A stretch of 64,000 bases of DNA from Cyclina sinensis. Taxonomy: Eukaryota > Mollusca > Bivalvia > Venerida > Veneridae. Made by a program: the position numbers and the translations under genes. Positions 36,051 through 48,116 of this stretch are shown here, in pieces. How positions within the stretch are numbered: the first letter of the stretch is position 1; every line of letters begins with the position of its first letter. Under the pieces are notes generated by a model. It made no database searches, was not told the DNA's origin, and saw nothing but the letters and a program-made list of their open reading frames with translations. The stretch lies in the NCBI GenBank assembly GCA_012932295.1, contig JAAONU010000006.1:31894882-31958881 (forward strand). The letters run 5' to 3'.

Positions 36051-37105
36051 AGCTGGTAACAAAGATTGTTGTAATGTTTTAATCAAACATCGTGTCCCAA
36101 CAGAAATACGGCCACGGCATGTTACTGACAAAAGTGAATATCCTTCTTTAGTGTATTGATTTTTTTCTAAACAAGATAAGTTTGCAAAATATCTATCTCA
36201 AAAATGAAAAAAAAAGTTTTATCGAAAAATGTGAAACGCTTCAAAAATAAGACTGCCTGTAACATACACATACTTTGTAATTTTTAGACCCTAGTTTTCG
36301 ATGATATTTTTAAATGCATATCTATACATTAAGAGCATCCTATTTCCTTCAAAATCACATTAATTCTAATGGTACTGAACGTGAAGGTGTCAGGAAAAGT
36401 AAAACAGTAAATTTATAGCATTGAATCAATGTTAGTCTTTATTCAGACAGTTTCTGTTGTACATTATTCGGGAAGCATTGGATACAAGAGAAAATTTTCT
36501 AAGTGATTATGTGTCCTGAGAAAAATAAAATGAACGTTTTATCTTATTAACCTTATAAATCATTTTTCATTACAAAGACAAAGAGCCAGTGATAAACATC
36601 TAGTATATAAATTTGGTTTTATTTGTACATGCGCATTGACACAAAATTAATATAGTGGAATATTTCAACATAACTCCACTTTTGGAGAGTATTTTTTCTT
36701 AAAGTGACATATATGTTCAAAACGAACGAAAAATTTATGGTCGCGATAAATGTTTGAAACATTATATATGTTTAGAAAAATTGTAACTTTCACCAAATAA
36801 TAAAATACTTTGGTATACAAGAAATTATCAAACAAAGTTTAACTGAAAATTTAGAAAAGACTGTGCTAGTCAAAAAAGATTTCATGTTCAATAGGAATGA
36901 AACGGTTATATGCAATAATTCAATTCAGCCATAACTGAAACAATTTTTGTTTTTCTATGATTAGAAACAAATGGCTAGTGTATATTTCAAATCGGTAATT
37001 GTCACTTTGAACACATATGTCACTTTAAGGCAAAATCCGTTTCCGGTGAGAACTGCTTGGACCAAAGCAGTGGATCTGATAAAATAACACTATTTATTGA
37101 ATTTT
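36051..37105. other. No gene recognised
   Basis: AT-rich with poly-A stretches; nothing else seen. Confidence 0.5.
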
Positions 37106-37790
37106 TTATGCTCCCCGAAGGGAGAGCATATAGTCGCCACCTTGTCCGTCTGTCCATCTGTCCGTCCGTTGTGCTTGTCCGGAGCATAACTTGAAAAACC
37201 TTGGACATATTTTGTTTAAACTGCACACAGTGGTAGAGGGCATTGAGGCGGAGTGCAGTGCCAAAGAACCTAAACTCTATTTTGCCCGTTTTTGAATAAT
37301 CTCTCCTTTTAGAAAAACCTTGTCCGGAGCATAACCTGAAAACCCTTGGGCATAATTTGTTTAAACTGCACACAGTGGTAGAAGGCATTAAGCCGGAGTG
37401 CAGTGCCAAAGAACCATAACTCTATTTTGTCCCGTTTTTTAATCATCCCCCCTTTAGAAAAACCTTGTCCGGAGCATAACCTGAAATCCCTTGGACATAA
37501 TTTGTTTAAACTGCACACAGTGGTAGAGGGCATTGAGGCGGAGTGCAGTGCCAAAGATTCATAACTCTTTTTTGCCCCGTTTTTGAAATATCTCCTCTTT
37601 TACAAAAGTCCTGTCCGGAGCATAACCTGAAAACCCTTGGACATAATTTGTTTAAACTGCACACAATGGTAGAGGGCATTGAGCCGGAGAGCAGCGCCAA
37701 AAATGTGCCCAAGTTATGACTTTACCTGTATGTTCTTGCCTTGCACATGTCCATTTGGCTCCTGCTTCGGTTTTACCGATCACCTTGTTT
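37106..37790 (+). repeat. 145-bp tandem-core dispersed element, 4 units
   Basis: The left end is TATGCTCCCCGAAGGGAGAG (a short palindrome) followed by TTGTCCGTCTGTCCATCTGT. Four units begin TGTCCGGAGCATAAC at 37176, 37321, 37466 and about 37612 (first bases CTGTCCGGAG), so the period is 145-146 bp. Each contains TTTGTTTAAACTGCACACA(G/A), TGGTAGA(G/A)GGCATT and GGAGTGCAGTGCCAAAGA. The right end is CGGTTTTACCGATCACCTTG. The three overlapping minus-strand frames of 68-129 codons are products of the repeat, not genes. Units differ at few positions, so the array is recent or homogenised. Confidence 0.85.
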
Positions 37791-38132
37791 ATTATTCTCA
37801 GTACAGCTACTGTGTGGACTAGGTTAAAAAGACAAGGAAACGAACGCTTTTTAAAACTTAACTGAGATTATCATAGTGTTTGGGAGATAAAGGATTTCCC
37901 TTTCGATCAGTAAAATACTGTTTTATCAAGTTTTATTTATAACTATATAAATTTGACAACAATCCTGTTGCAACATTGCTCCATTATCTTTGTCCCCCCA
38001 ATATTCTACGCGAGTAGATAATTTGCCAACACAAAATTAGCTCAATATATCCAAAGATCGCGTCGAACACTTACATGAGAACTGCTTATAAAATTAAAAT
38101 GTGTGGTGAGGAAACGAGCTTTGGAAATGTTT

Positions 38133-38422
38133 ATGTTTGTTTTTACTTATTAGTTTACATTTCTCTTAGAGTTTTCGTGTTTTCTGCATTCCACGAAACG
38201 AGCCATTGCAATAGCATACGTCTATCTGTTTAATTACTGTGGCTTATTATTATTATAATGCAAAATTTGATTTTCAGGTGTCGTTTATGTTTATGTCTAC
38301 ATATTATTGTACATTTCTCTTAGAGTTTTCGTGTTTTCTGCATCAACGAAACGAACCATTGCCATAGTATACTATCCGTTTAATGGCTTAGTGTCTGTTT
38401 TTGTTGATTTTCAGGTGTCCTT
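38133..38422 (+). repeat. ~150-bp tandem duplication
   Basis: ACATTTCTCTTAGAGTTTTC then GTGTTTTCTGCAT is present at about 38157 and 38311 (154-bp offset), followed in both by ACGAAACGARCCATTGC and later by GATTTTCAGGTGTC. Two units, moderately diverged. Confidence 0.8.
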
Positions 38423-38496
38423 TCGACGTCTAAAGAAAGACTAACCATTCCCTCAAGTACGACAAAAATTGCCGGCTTTAAAAGCAATGTTCTCTA

Positions 38497-38632
38497 AATT
38501 CAAAGAATATCGTGATAAAATTCAATTAGGCGTTCGATGCCATAAAATTCCTTCGACTAAATTGCCAGAAAATGAGACAATGTTTTAGTATCAAGGCGCT
38601 TAAAATGTTTCAATCTATTTACCACTTTCTCA
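38497..38632 (+). repeat. Duplicated segment, partner at 39548-39710
   Basis: TCGTGATAAAATTCAATT, GATGCCATAAAATTCCTTCG, AATTGCCAGAAAATGAGACA and TTACCACTTTCTC match in order TCGTGATAAATTTCAATT, GCGATGAAATTCTTTCG, AATTGCCAGAAATGAGACAG and TTACCATTTTCC. Same strand, about 1.05 kb apart. Confidence 0.75.
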
Positions 38633-39547
38633 TACAGACAAAAGTGTTTGTTTTTTGCGTGTATGTGTGGTCGTAAACCATATGGCTTCGAACGCTTATT
38701 TAGAAAATATATATAATAATCTATACATATATCAGTTTACTAAGTTCTATTGTCTAAAAATCATTTTTTACTGACTACTTGACATTTTATAGCATTGATA
38801 CCAATCATACAATATTGCCATTAACGGTTTTCTACTAGTAAGCAGAAAGGTCTTTACTTAATTGTCTTTACTTACTGAAGAACTTAGAAGTTCAGTTATT
38901 TGTAGGATCATCCTTTTCATACCACCAATTTCGGGGACCTCCACTTGCATATAAGCCAATCTACGCTGCATGGACAGTAGACATGTCCTGCGTTATTTAA
39001 TCATTCTATGAAAAAAAACGTATATATTTGAATAATTGGATTCCTTATTACCTCCGAGCCATGTCTCACATAAGAAACTGTGCCTGCAAAATTTCTTCAT
39101 CGAGTTTTACAAACGATTATCATGAAATATATAGCATATTTGCTTAGAGTTTCCAGTTAATACTGAAAATTATCTTTCTGCTTGCTGCAAGAACAGACAC
39201 AGCCTTATTTTTTTAACAAAAAATAAGATGCTTTTTTGTGCAAAAATTGTCGCAGTTCTCCGTGAATTATAGATCACTATATGCCTTAGATAATCTGCCC
39301 GTCTCGCTAAAAATTGAAATGAGTGTTGAGAATGATATATCGTAACATAATTTCAGCTAACTGTTCTGGATATTAAATGCAGACCTTTTTTGTAATACTT
39401 TCAACTGATGCTGTATCTTGACTTGTATGATATTTCACATTAATATGTATTATTTTTCCATTTTAAACTTTGATTTATTTCAGATATTGGCGATATTGGC
39501 GTCATCCTGATGTGTAATGAATGATTAATCAGCTCAAGACATTGAAT
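38633..39547. other. No gene recognised
   Basis: AT-rich spacer between the two duplicated segments; nothing recognised. Confidence 0.5.
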
Positions 39548-39710
39548 TTAACATTTGTATACTACCCGCTAAGGTATTTCGTGATAAATTTCAATTTTTT
39601 GCTAGAAGCGATGAAATTCTTTCGCTTGAATTGCCAGAAATGAGACAGTGTTTTACGGTAGAGACAATTATCAAATGTCTAAGTGTTTAAGCCTTTTACC
39701 ATTTTCCATT
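39548..39710 (+). repeat. Duplicated segment, partner at 38497-38632
   Basis: See the partner entry for the shared words. Non-coding. Confidence 0.75.
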
Positions 39711-42225
39711 TAGCACAGCTTTCATCGCATGCAAATGCTATAAAATAATTCCTTCTCTGAGAGTAAAAGCCATGTGAACAGTATTCTTTGCTCTTTAGGG
39801 GACTCCTGCATGAATTGTTCAGATTTAATGTTAGATTTTTACTTTGACCAGATTTGTATTTACGATCAAGGACAGCACAAGAGAATTGACAGAAAAAAAC
39901 AACAACCAAACTATGATTACTGACAGAAAAATACTGACAGAAAAAAGCAAAACACTTAGTGGGAAAGATTAAATTAATGTAATTCATATAAATTATAACA
40001 TGCTGACGTGTTTTCAATCATTAGTTTTCACAGCGAGATTGTTATGATAATATATCGATATTCTTGTCTTTCATTTAAGTCAACCATTAGATTTATCATT
40101 CTTTTTTTAAACTTAGAAAACACGATTTTTTTTTCATCTTTCTTTTGACACTGATATAATTTCAAAATTCGCCAGTGATTCAATTACAACAAGAGTGAGT
40201 AAACAGCCACAAACAGTTTGTTATAAAATTACACATTTATCAATACACTATCTTCACAGGAGCATTTAAGTTGTTTATAACAATATACTACTAGTATATT
40301 TGATATTCCAGTATGTAAAGCAAATGCAAGGAAAGCATGTTGTTGTTGTATTTTTTTCAATAAAGTTTCAATGAAAGGAAACAAAAGATTTTATGTACGA
40401 GACAAATATATTACAACCCAATAAGCTGGTTAATAAAGCCTAATGCATAGTGACTGGCATGGAATTATCAACAATTCCATTGATAGGTTAATGGATTAAG
40501 TGCGTCGAGGGTTTATAACGGAAGCAGTTACCAACAAAGCACTGTTGAGTTTTTGCTATACGTTGACTGAAAAAGAAAACTGAAGGTACAGTCTGTTATT
40601 ATTACTTTGCTTTAAAGGTTTCCATTCATTTCAACATCTGATGTCATGTCGTTTTCGCATTGAATCTTAAGCATTGCATTAGTATCTAAAGCTCACGAAA
40701 TGTCTATCTGGACAAAAACAATTAGTCTGAATAAACTAAACGGAATAATATAACATTTACTAACATCGCACCCGTTAAATTTGTATCTTCTATAGTTCTG
40801 AGATCTAATGCCTTTCAAATGCAACAGTATTCTAGTACGAAGGTAATGTCTGATTTATAAAACATATTTACACATACTACGCATTTTTCTTTAACAAATA
40901 TTGTATAAATATCTTTCTACTCGATAAAAACAGTAGCGCTGCTTTTCTGTCCAACAGCCGTGAGAGGTATTTCAGAACTTGATGACAGATACTCAAATAC
41001 AGAGAGGGAGTGTTTTTTTTTAAACAGAGGATGCCACGCAGAAAGGGATAGTTGCTGAAACAACGATTTCACTATCTTTAATATTTTATGCACAACATTT
41101 CAAAGTAAGAATTTTTAATACATTATCGTGTAGGTTCAAATATGCACATGTATGAACAATCTAAAGTCTAATGAAAGTAACTGAAGTCGCAAATTTTCAG
41201 TCTGACGATATAATCTCCACAGAGTTTAAAAAAATACTCTGACAATATACATTTTACTTAGACTTTTTAATTTCTGTCTTTACGATTATATAATGTAAAC
41301 TTATTATGTCTTATTCTTGTTTCGTTGACCTATCTGATAGCTATTCATTAAATAGAATCTTGCTTCTAGTTCATTCGTATTACTTCTGTCGTTGTTATTG
41401 TCTTTCCAGTTATCAGCTGGATATTTGTTCCCTATGCTAACTAATGAGATATTCGTCCTGGGCACGCCGTGCTTTATTCAAATTCATATAAAGAAATTAA
41501 GTGTTTCTTTATGCGTTACTTCAACTCGTAGTTATAAGCAAAATGTTATTCTCTATTAATATTCAAATGTCACTAACCTGCAAATAAAACCGTTACTAGC
41601 GTTTGTATTTTAACGGACGTTTTATAACATAGTTTTTCTTTTCTATACTGTAACTTTATTCACAAATATCTTGTCGTCTTAAAATGTCTGGTTATGACAT
41701 TTTAATACTAACAGTCTTTCAAGAGAAGTACTTCACACGTCTAAGAAAATTTTAAATCTTTTTATTACAAATTGTCAGACACTTGTATTTTATTCAAGAT
41801 AGATATGAATTTATAGGAAGTAAATATTATAAAATGACGTGACGTTGCACTTTGACACCTGTAACAGAGTTCAGTGTTTTAGGATGGATGTGACTTACGT
41901 GAAATATAATTCTGATGTTTGTTCTAGAAAAAGGGAAATCAGTCCGGAAATTTTAATAAAAAACCGAAAAATTGCCAAGACGTGCCTGAATAAGATTCTA
42001 TAAATTTTAAGAATTCGGTCTTATTAATTCTTTCTTTATAACATTAATACAGGAAGTGCTTAGATTTATTTCAATATTTATTTCAGTACTTTTGTGGGGT
42101 TTGTTGTTGTTGTTGTTTTAAAGAAAGCTACTTTTCTAGTACACGATCTTGTATTTTCTGGATTGAAGTCAAGGTGAAACAGTACCTATTTAAAGTTTTG
42201 TTTTACTTTGTCTGACTTAAAATCC
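39711..42225. other. First intron of the GABA-B receptor gene, proximal part
   Basis: This follows the donor of the receptor exon on the minus strand. I looked for the expected next receptor exon (ligand-domain residues after the D-x-x-C region) and did not recognise it here or further left. The 112-codon minus-strand frame at 39679-40017 does not look like receptor sequence. Confidence 0.5.
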
Positions 42226-42231
42226 ACTTAC
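42226..42231 (-). promoter_or_regulatory. Splice donor of GABBR1-like exon 1
   Basis: Minus-strand CAG|GTAAGT, a perfect match to the metazoan 5' splice site, directly after a codon boundary. Confidence 0.88.
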
Positions 42232-42474
42232 CTGACTATCGTTGTAATCCATATGCAGACGATATTCCGGAAGTATATCCTCGCGCGCGTTAACATCCTC
42301 GAGCGCCATTTCCACTGCGGGTAAACACCCTTGTCCACCCGCCCAGCTGCCGGACATCGGGAATATTCCACCAATAGTTATATTTTTATCCTTAATTTCT
42401 ATAGAATTGTGTATAAATAATGTAATGAAAACAAAAACTTGTAAAATTTTCCGCAAACAAACTTTTGGATCCAT
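42232..42474 (-). CDS. GABBR1: GABA-B receptor subunit 1-like, first coding exon
   Basis: Encodes the first 81 residues of a class C G-protein-coupled receptor for GABA, which acts at the plasma membrane as an obligate heterodimer coupled to Gi/o. Residues 1-25 are a signal peptide: basic MDPKVCLRK then hydrophobic [12 protein letters not shown]. From about residue 31 the venus-flytrap ligand domain begins: [19 protein letters not shown], then [20 protein letters not shown]. This follows the subunit 1 family pattern ([27 protein letters not shown]) and is unlike subunit 2 (LMPLT). The start is the ATG at 42474, the only one upstream of the signal peptide in frame. The exon ends on a complete Gln codon, CAG|GTAAGT, phase 0; reading on gives VSGF and a stop, confirming an intron. 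The full protein should be roughly ten times longer, so only the 5' end is here. Orthology to subunit 1 is inferred from this short part. Confidence 0.9.
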
Positions 42475-43620
42475 TTCGAATAAGTTTATTTAAATGTATT
42501 CCGAACTGTGCCAATTAATCCATAAACAGTTACAAACTGGGTAGCGTATTAAAAATTGTGTTAATCAAAGCAACTAAGTTCCAACCAACTCTATCGTACA
42601 CGTCATTTAAGAAAGGAAAAAAAACACACTTTTTAATAAGAATTTTGTCTAATTCATCATTTTCATTTATATGTTTACCTTTCCGACAAGCAAGACCGCG
42701 AGAATTTCTTAAACGAGTATTAATTTCCACGAGTAAACAAATTCGCGTTGTTGACATACACCAATAAGATGATCCCTTAAATCACTCCAAGACCAGTCGT
42801 AAAATATATCCTTACAATTCACAATGAAACGAATGAAACGAAAATCAATCCGCAACATTCGGGATACATTCAATTTCTATAGACACGTCGAGTGACAGGC
42901 CGATCTTGTTGTATCTAAAATCCAAATATTCACTCTCTTACCGTGGCACCTTCTCGTCGGTCGATAATATATCCTTGCTTACTGATTTCTCTCTTAAATT
43001 GGCAACTCAAAAGGAACTCTTGCTGACAATAATGTATGATTTATCCAATCTACAGAAGTGCTTAGAAAAACTTGCTGAGAATTATAAATCAGATGCAACA
43101 TGAAAACTTAAACGATGTATGACTAAAAGCTAATGAAAAGTTGCAGCAGTTTTGAGATGATATTCGCGTTGTGTTATTTAACAGGTCAACAACGTTAAAG
43201 ACATTATGTAGCGTTTTCTCGCTGTGAAATCCTATTTTATTGATACAACAGTGTCTAATTTTCTAAAGAATACGCATCAATATTGATATTTCAACGTTTT
43301 GCAATAAAGAAACAATTATGATATTTCAACGCTTACAATTAAGAAAAGAATTATTAAACAATTTCGATCCCGGTCTAAACTATTTAGTATTCGTATGCAG
43401 TTTTCTTGGAAAGATACAATGTACATGTTCTGTAAGTTCAAGCTTGAACTACAAGCATCCCCAAAGTTCTGGATTCACAACTGACATTATGTTGGAAAGT
43501 CATAAGGCCTAAATCAAGACAAATCTTAACTGAAAGCCGCTACAGAACAAAAGTCCATGGCAGATTAAATGGCAAAACAGACAAGAGAACAATGCAAAAC
43601 GATTGACGTTTTAAGAAGAT
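42475..43620 (-). other. 5' UTR/promoter side of the GABA-B receptor gene
   Basis: Upstream of the receptor ATG on the minus strand. No TATA box or initiator can be assigned with confidence, and an upstream non-coding exon is possible. Plus-strand frames at 42558-42767, 42906-43103 and 43318-43512 are unrecognised and probably chance. Confidence 0.4.
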
Positions 43621-43668
43621 ACATACATACATACAGACAGACAGACAAACGGACATACATACACACAC
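43621..43668 (+). repeat. Compound microsatellite (ACAT)n(ACAG)n(AC)n
   Basis: ACATACATACATAC, then AGACAGACAGACAAACGGAC, then ATACATACACACACA. Confidence 0.9.
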
Positions 43669-44934
43669 AAAGGTTGGACATTCTTGGTTCTAATGCAAAC
43701 TAACAAAAATGAAAGAACAACTTTAAATTAATAGATACATAGATAAATTTGCCTAAAAGAGGACAGTTTAGACAGGGAAAAGAGACATATCGTCAAACTT
43801 CCATTTTTTCTTAGAGCAAATAATAACTTACAAAAAGACATTCGGCGCTTGACGGAACGTTCAAAAATTAGTTTAATTATTTCGCTGAATAAGTTTTTAG
43901 TATCCACCGACACTGAAAAAAAGGACTTTGACAAACAGGCAAATATGTTTAGTATCATTTGCACGACAGCTTTTACCACAATATTCATTATCCGGCAAAG
44001 AATGTAATTCCTCTGTGAACATTGTTACCACTGACTAGGTCAACCAGACAAAAAACAAATCATCAATTAAGAAGTTTTTTTTTCTTTAAATTCCTTGCAA
44101 ATTAGATGTCCAAATAACTTTGCTTTTTTGCTATCATGTTGAACATCATAACACATAAATCAAGACTTTAAGTTATTTGAATGATCATCTGAAAAGACCC
44201 TTTCACGTTGCTGCCAAATGAATAGTATAACTTTGACATTATAACGGTCGCTTGTCTGCCTGAGCGAACGTTAGAGAGGGATTTATTTCATTAAAACTGT
44301 CGTTTATCTGGTAAAAATCACGTCATTGTTATTTTCTATTAAAAAGTTATGGTTTCCACCGGCAATATTTGTCAAAATAAAAAGCTTCTTTTTAATAATG
44401 ATATATATATTTCAGTTTACGGAGTTTATAAAACATGTGTTTAGATTCACGTGCGTTTTAAAGATAATTAAAGTATAACAGTATTTAGAATAATATTCGT
44501 TTTATTCTGTTTGATCAGAATTTGACACTCTACAGGTTTCTGTGGAATTTTGTGTCATGTAAAAGAAGTGCCGTGCCATCGAACTTCCACAAAGCACGAA
44601 AATATGTAACACCATACTGTCTACGTGAGCCAGAAGTACAGAATAATAACATAAGTATTTAAATTATGTGCTACTGATTTCATAAAGACACGTTTCACAG
44701 TTAAAAAAAAAAGACTACGCGTTAGTACCGTTTAAACAAAAGAAAACAGTTATTCAAATGACTGTAACCTTCACTTCATGCCATGAACATTTATCTGCAA
44801 CGAAACTTCCCACGTATAAAAGCTATCGCAGAATCAGATGTCATGCTCTCATATTCATTCACTATAGCAATGTGGAATGAGGTGCTATATTTTTACGAGC
44901 ATGATTGTCCGTAACAGAAAGATGCAATGCATCT
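43669..44934. other. No gene recognised
   Basis: AT-rich; chance frames only. Confidence 0.5.
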
Positions 44935-45025
44935 TAGAATACACAACCCAGAGCGGGATTCGAACTCCATTCTTATCGCATCGAAGGCCAACACTTTCAC
45001 CACTGAGCCAAGGAATCGATTCCCT
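44935..45025 (-). repeat. tRNA-like sequence, probable SINE head
   Basis: On the minus strand, TTGGCTCAGTGGTGAAAGTG (A box, 45010-45000) is followed by GGAGTTCGAATCCCGCTCTG (B box near 44968-44954), and AATCGATTCC precedes the A box. Box spacing is tRNA-like, but a full acceptor stem does not form and there is no clean anticodon arm. It could be a tRNA pseudogene or a solitary SINE head; no SINE tail was identified. Confidence 0.6.
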
Positions 45026-47833
45026 GGCACAGTTGTCAGAGGTTGTATTATACAATTATAGGAAATGGATCTACATTTTTTGTAATGCAATCATAAGCTA
45101 AGTGACCCTCAGCCAGTCGATGGATAGCATATTACTTCTACGTCTGTTCGGGCAAATGGAAATCTCGGTCTATATCACTCGAATCTGTCAACGTCGATTA
45201 TATATTCAATGATGACTTGTGTTATATGTAAATCAAAGATAATTTCAGTTGCATAGATGAAATAAACTAAAACGTAGTTGATGTATCATCAAGTCAGTAA
45301 AACCATTGTTCACTTAGTTATTTCAATAATGGGATTGTTTTCGGTAGAAGCGAGGTTGTGATACGTGAGTATATCCTTTAAATTATTTAAGTACATTTCA
45401 TCTTTGTCAATGAAACTGGCTTAACCATTTAGAAATTAAACCTTAAAATGTTTTTAAATCACTTTCTAGTCAAACAAAAGGTTGGCAGACAACACTTTTG
45501 CCTGACCAATACGTCTATTGCTGACAAATATTCATTAATGTATGAAAAGGGCCCTTTAGGTCGGTTTTGTACGTTATCGGAATAGCCTCTTTCTATATTT
45601 CAATGAATACTTCGACCAGCTTGAAAAAGGTCAAATAACGACTTACAGTCGAGAATGGAAAATTTATTTATTCAGACGCAGTTTATTGCGAGAGAAGATT
45701 AGAAAGCAAGTCTGACGTCAAGAATCAATTCTTCATTCTTTATTCTTGACCAAACGGTTGACTGTGCTTACAATATTAAAAGGAATGAAAATTTTCCGAC
45801 TGATTGTTTGGGTACCGTGAATGCTATGAGTCAGTAAGCTATAGGAAGAAAAACAAAGGATGAGCCTGGTATTTTAACATGATTTTGTAAAAGACAAAAA
45901 TAATACTGAAGAAAACTGAAAGGCAATATAAATGTATTTTTCAAAATTGAAATAAATGTAAAGAAAAATAAATTTGCTAAAATTTGTCGATGTTTGATTG
46001 CTTTTTAAAGTTACGAATATCGTATTGTATCTCCAAATGGATAACATCTGTCAAACAAATACCAGTTTATTAGATACTTAATAAATATAAAATTTCATGA
46101 CATATTTAATTTAACTATGAGGGCATAGAATTATAATCTGTACAGTACGCTAGACAACAGCACGTGTAGAATACGAAATCAACATTTCAATTAAAACCAA
46201 ACAAAATTGTTTATTTGTGAAAATTGCATTTGCATGTTTACAGTGTAAGTATGTCACAGTTACCAAGTTGTCAACGTTAGATTTCTGTCATATTATAAAT
46301 TAGCTAGCTTAATGAGATCAGTTAAATTAAATACAGGTTAATGAATCATTTGCAATATTTTTTCCAGTAAAACATTCATTTGTAATCATTTACAGGCAGA
46401 TGTAGACAAAATTATACGAAATTTACAATTCGAATAATTCCATGAACAAGTGTTTATTTTCAACATTTTAATAGGAGTAAAGGCACATTCACGTTGTTTC
46501 TGGTATATCAAACTTCTTGGAGATATGGTAGAGTACCAGTAACTACATAACATATTTTCTCTGCAGGAGTTTTGTCCCTTATGTTTTAGTAAAGCGTCGA
46601 TGTAAGAAAACAATTGCAGTTTGTACCAGGTTGCAAATAAAATGTATTTCAATAATAACCATAAACATTTTAAAAAGTTGATGACATGTGCACGAGTGTT
46701 CACAACTTCTGATTAATCTGCACAAATTAGAGGTACCTGACTTGCTGCTGCCACAGTGTCCGTTCGTGTATCTATCTATGTTAATTCAATGTTCAATGTG
46801 TTCATATTTAAGATAACCTGAGTAAATATATGACTGGTTGACAGTCTTAAAATTCGTTCGTATGTCTTGAAACTCACTGGTCTAGACACACCATCTCTTC
46901 TCAGAACAATTTGTATTAAATCAAATAAAAGTAACATCAATTTTATCTGCTGACCGACCCGTGTCTGCAGCTGATAAATCACTTAGACTCTCAAACTACA
47001 GCGACTGCAGTGCGAGTGAATTCAGTACTTGATATTAGTTTATATGACACTGCCCAAGACGTTTAAAACCCACTCTGTCTACATCAGATTCAGCCAAAAG
47101 ACCTTTAAATAAGGTCAGATCGATTCTATTCCAGACAGCTTTTATAACCGAAAATGAAAAGTTCTTATATCTGTCTGGTTACAATCTAGTTCGAGGGAAG
47201 AATAAATCAAGTCCACAGACTTAGTAATCAATATCAGATTTCTGGTTGAAGGAGCAATGTAAAATTGCTTATAAATCTCCAAAGTATTTATTCGTTGGTG
47301 TTTCAGAATTTTAGTAATAAATCTGCCGCGTTTGTTATATCTGAAATTTGCAATAGACAAAGAGCCTTGTGTATTTAAGTTGTATTTTCTTATCGTTCAT
47401 ACGACTGCTGGCTTACTCTTATTATTCATCAAGCGCTTCAAATTAATCACAAAACATTTTTTTCCGCAGAGTTTTATTATTTGAAACTAAAAAGGTAATT
47501 GTTCAAATATTCATACAGGCCTATTAATTTCATGCGGCTGATTATTAAATAGTTAAAAAAGTTTCAAACTAGTTCTGTAGGAGTCATTTAAATTGTTTCT
47601 CGTTGTAGTTGACATTTACCATAACTTAAACTTAGAACGGGAATGTACTAAGTAAATTTCCTCCATATCAGCGTTTTTAAATCAAACTTCTATTTCAGGG
47701 TATGATTAGCAAATGACGTCATGATTGCGGCAGTAATGTGTATCGAATTATTGAACTTTTGTTTCAAATGTTGTAAAGTTTATGTATACAGTGAGTGAAG
47801 AATTTGGAAATCACACTGCCGACTACCTTTCGT
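45026..47833. other. No gene recognised
   Basis: AT-rich. The 105-codon minus-strand frame at 46386-46703 and smaller frames show no family motif. Confidence 0.45.
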
Positions 47834-47838
47834 ATATG

Positions 47839-47917
<79 letters not shown>
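47834..47917. repeat. (TA)n microsatellite
   Basis: About 70 bp of perfect TA from 47847 to 47917, preceded by TATGTATATAAA. A translated run of alternating Ile-Tyr across it is an artefact. Cruciform-prone. Confidence 0.95.
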
Positions 47918-47920
<3 letters not shown>

Positions 47921-48116
47921 AGTAAATTCTCAAATTCTCTTATTATATTTGCTTCCAATTACAGCCTTGTCTTTGACAATAGAACTGTTGGTTAACATTC
48001 AATTGCAGAATATGCAAAATTTTAATAAACAAGAGCATATAAAAAAGGTTTATTTCAGATTTTATAGCCATATAAGGCCTTCCAGAATAAAAAAGGAAAT
48101 TCCATTTGTCCTTTTT

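Noticed and set aside
37020..37712. Three overlapping minus-strand frames with repeated MPSTTVCSLNKLCP-like sequence
   Set aside because: Caused by the 145-bp tandem units, whose length is not a multiple of three; no domain and no splice context.
39679..40017. 112-codon minus-strand frame as the second receptor exon
   Set aside because: Sequence lacks any class C receptor ligand-domain pattern and is rich in Phe/Cys/Ser as expected from AT-rich DNA.
42217..42231. VSGF residues as the end of a short GABA-B-like protein
   Set aside because: They are read from the donor GTAAGT into the intron.
44935..45025. Functional tRNA gene on the minus strand
   Set aside because: A and B boxes are present but acceptor and anticodon stems do not close properly.
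47764..47958. Minus-strand frame with a long alternating Ile-Tyr run
   Set aside because: Pure translation of the (TA)n microsatellite.
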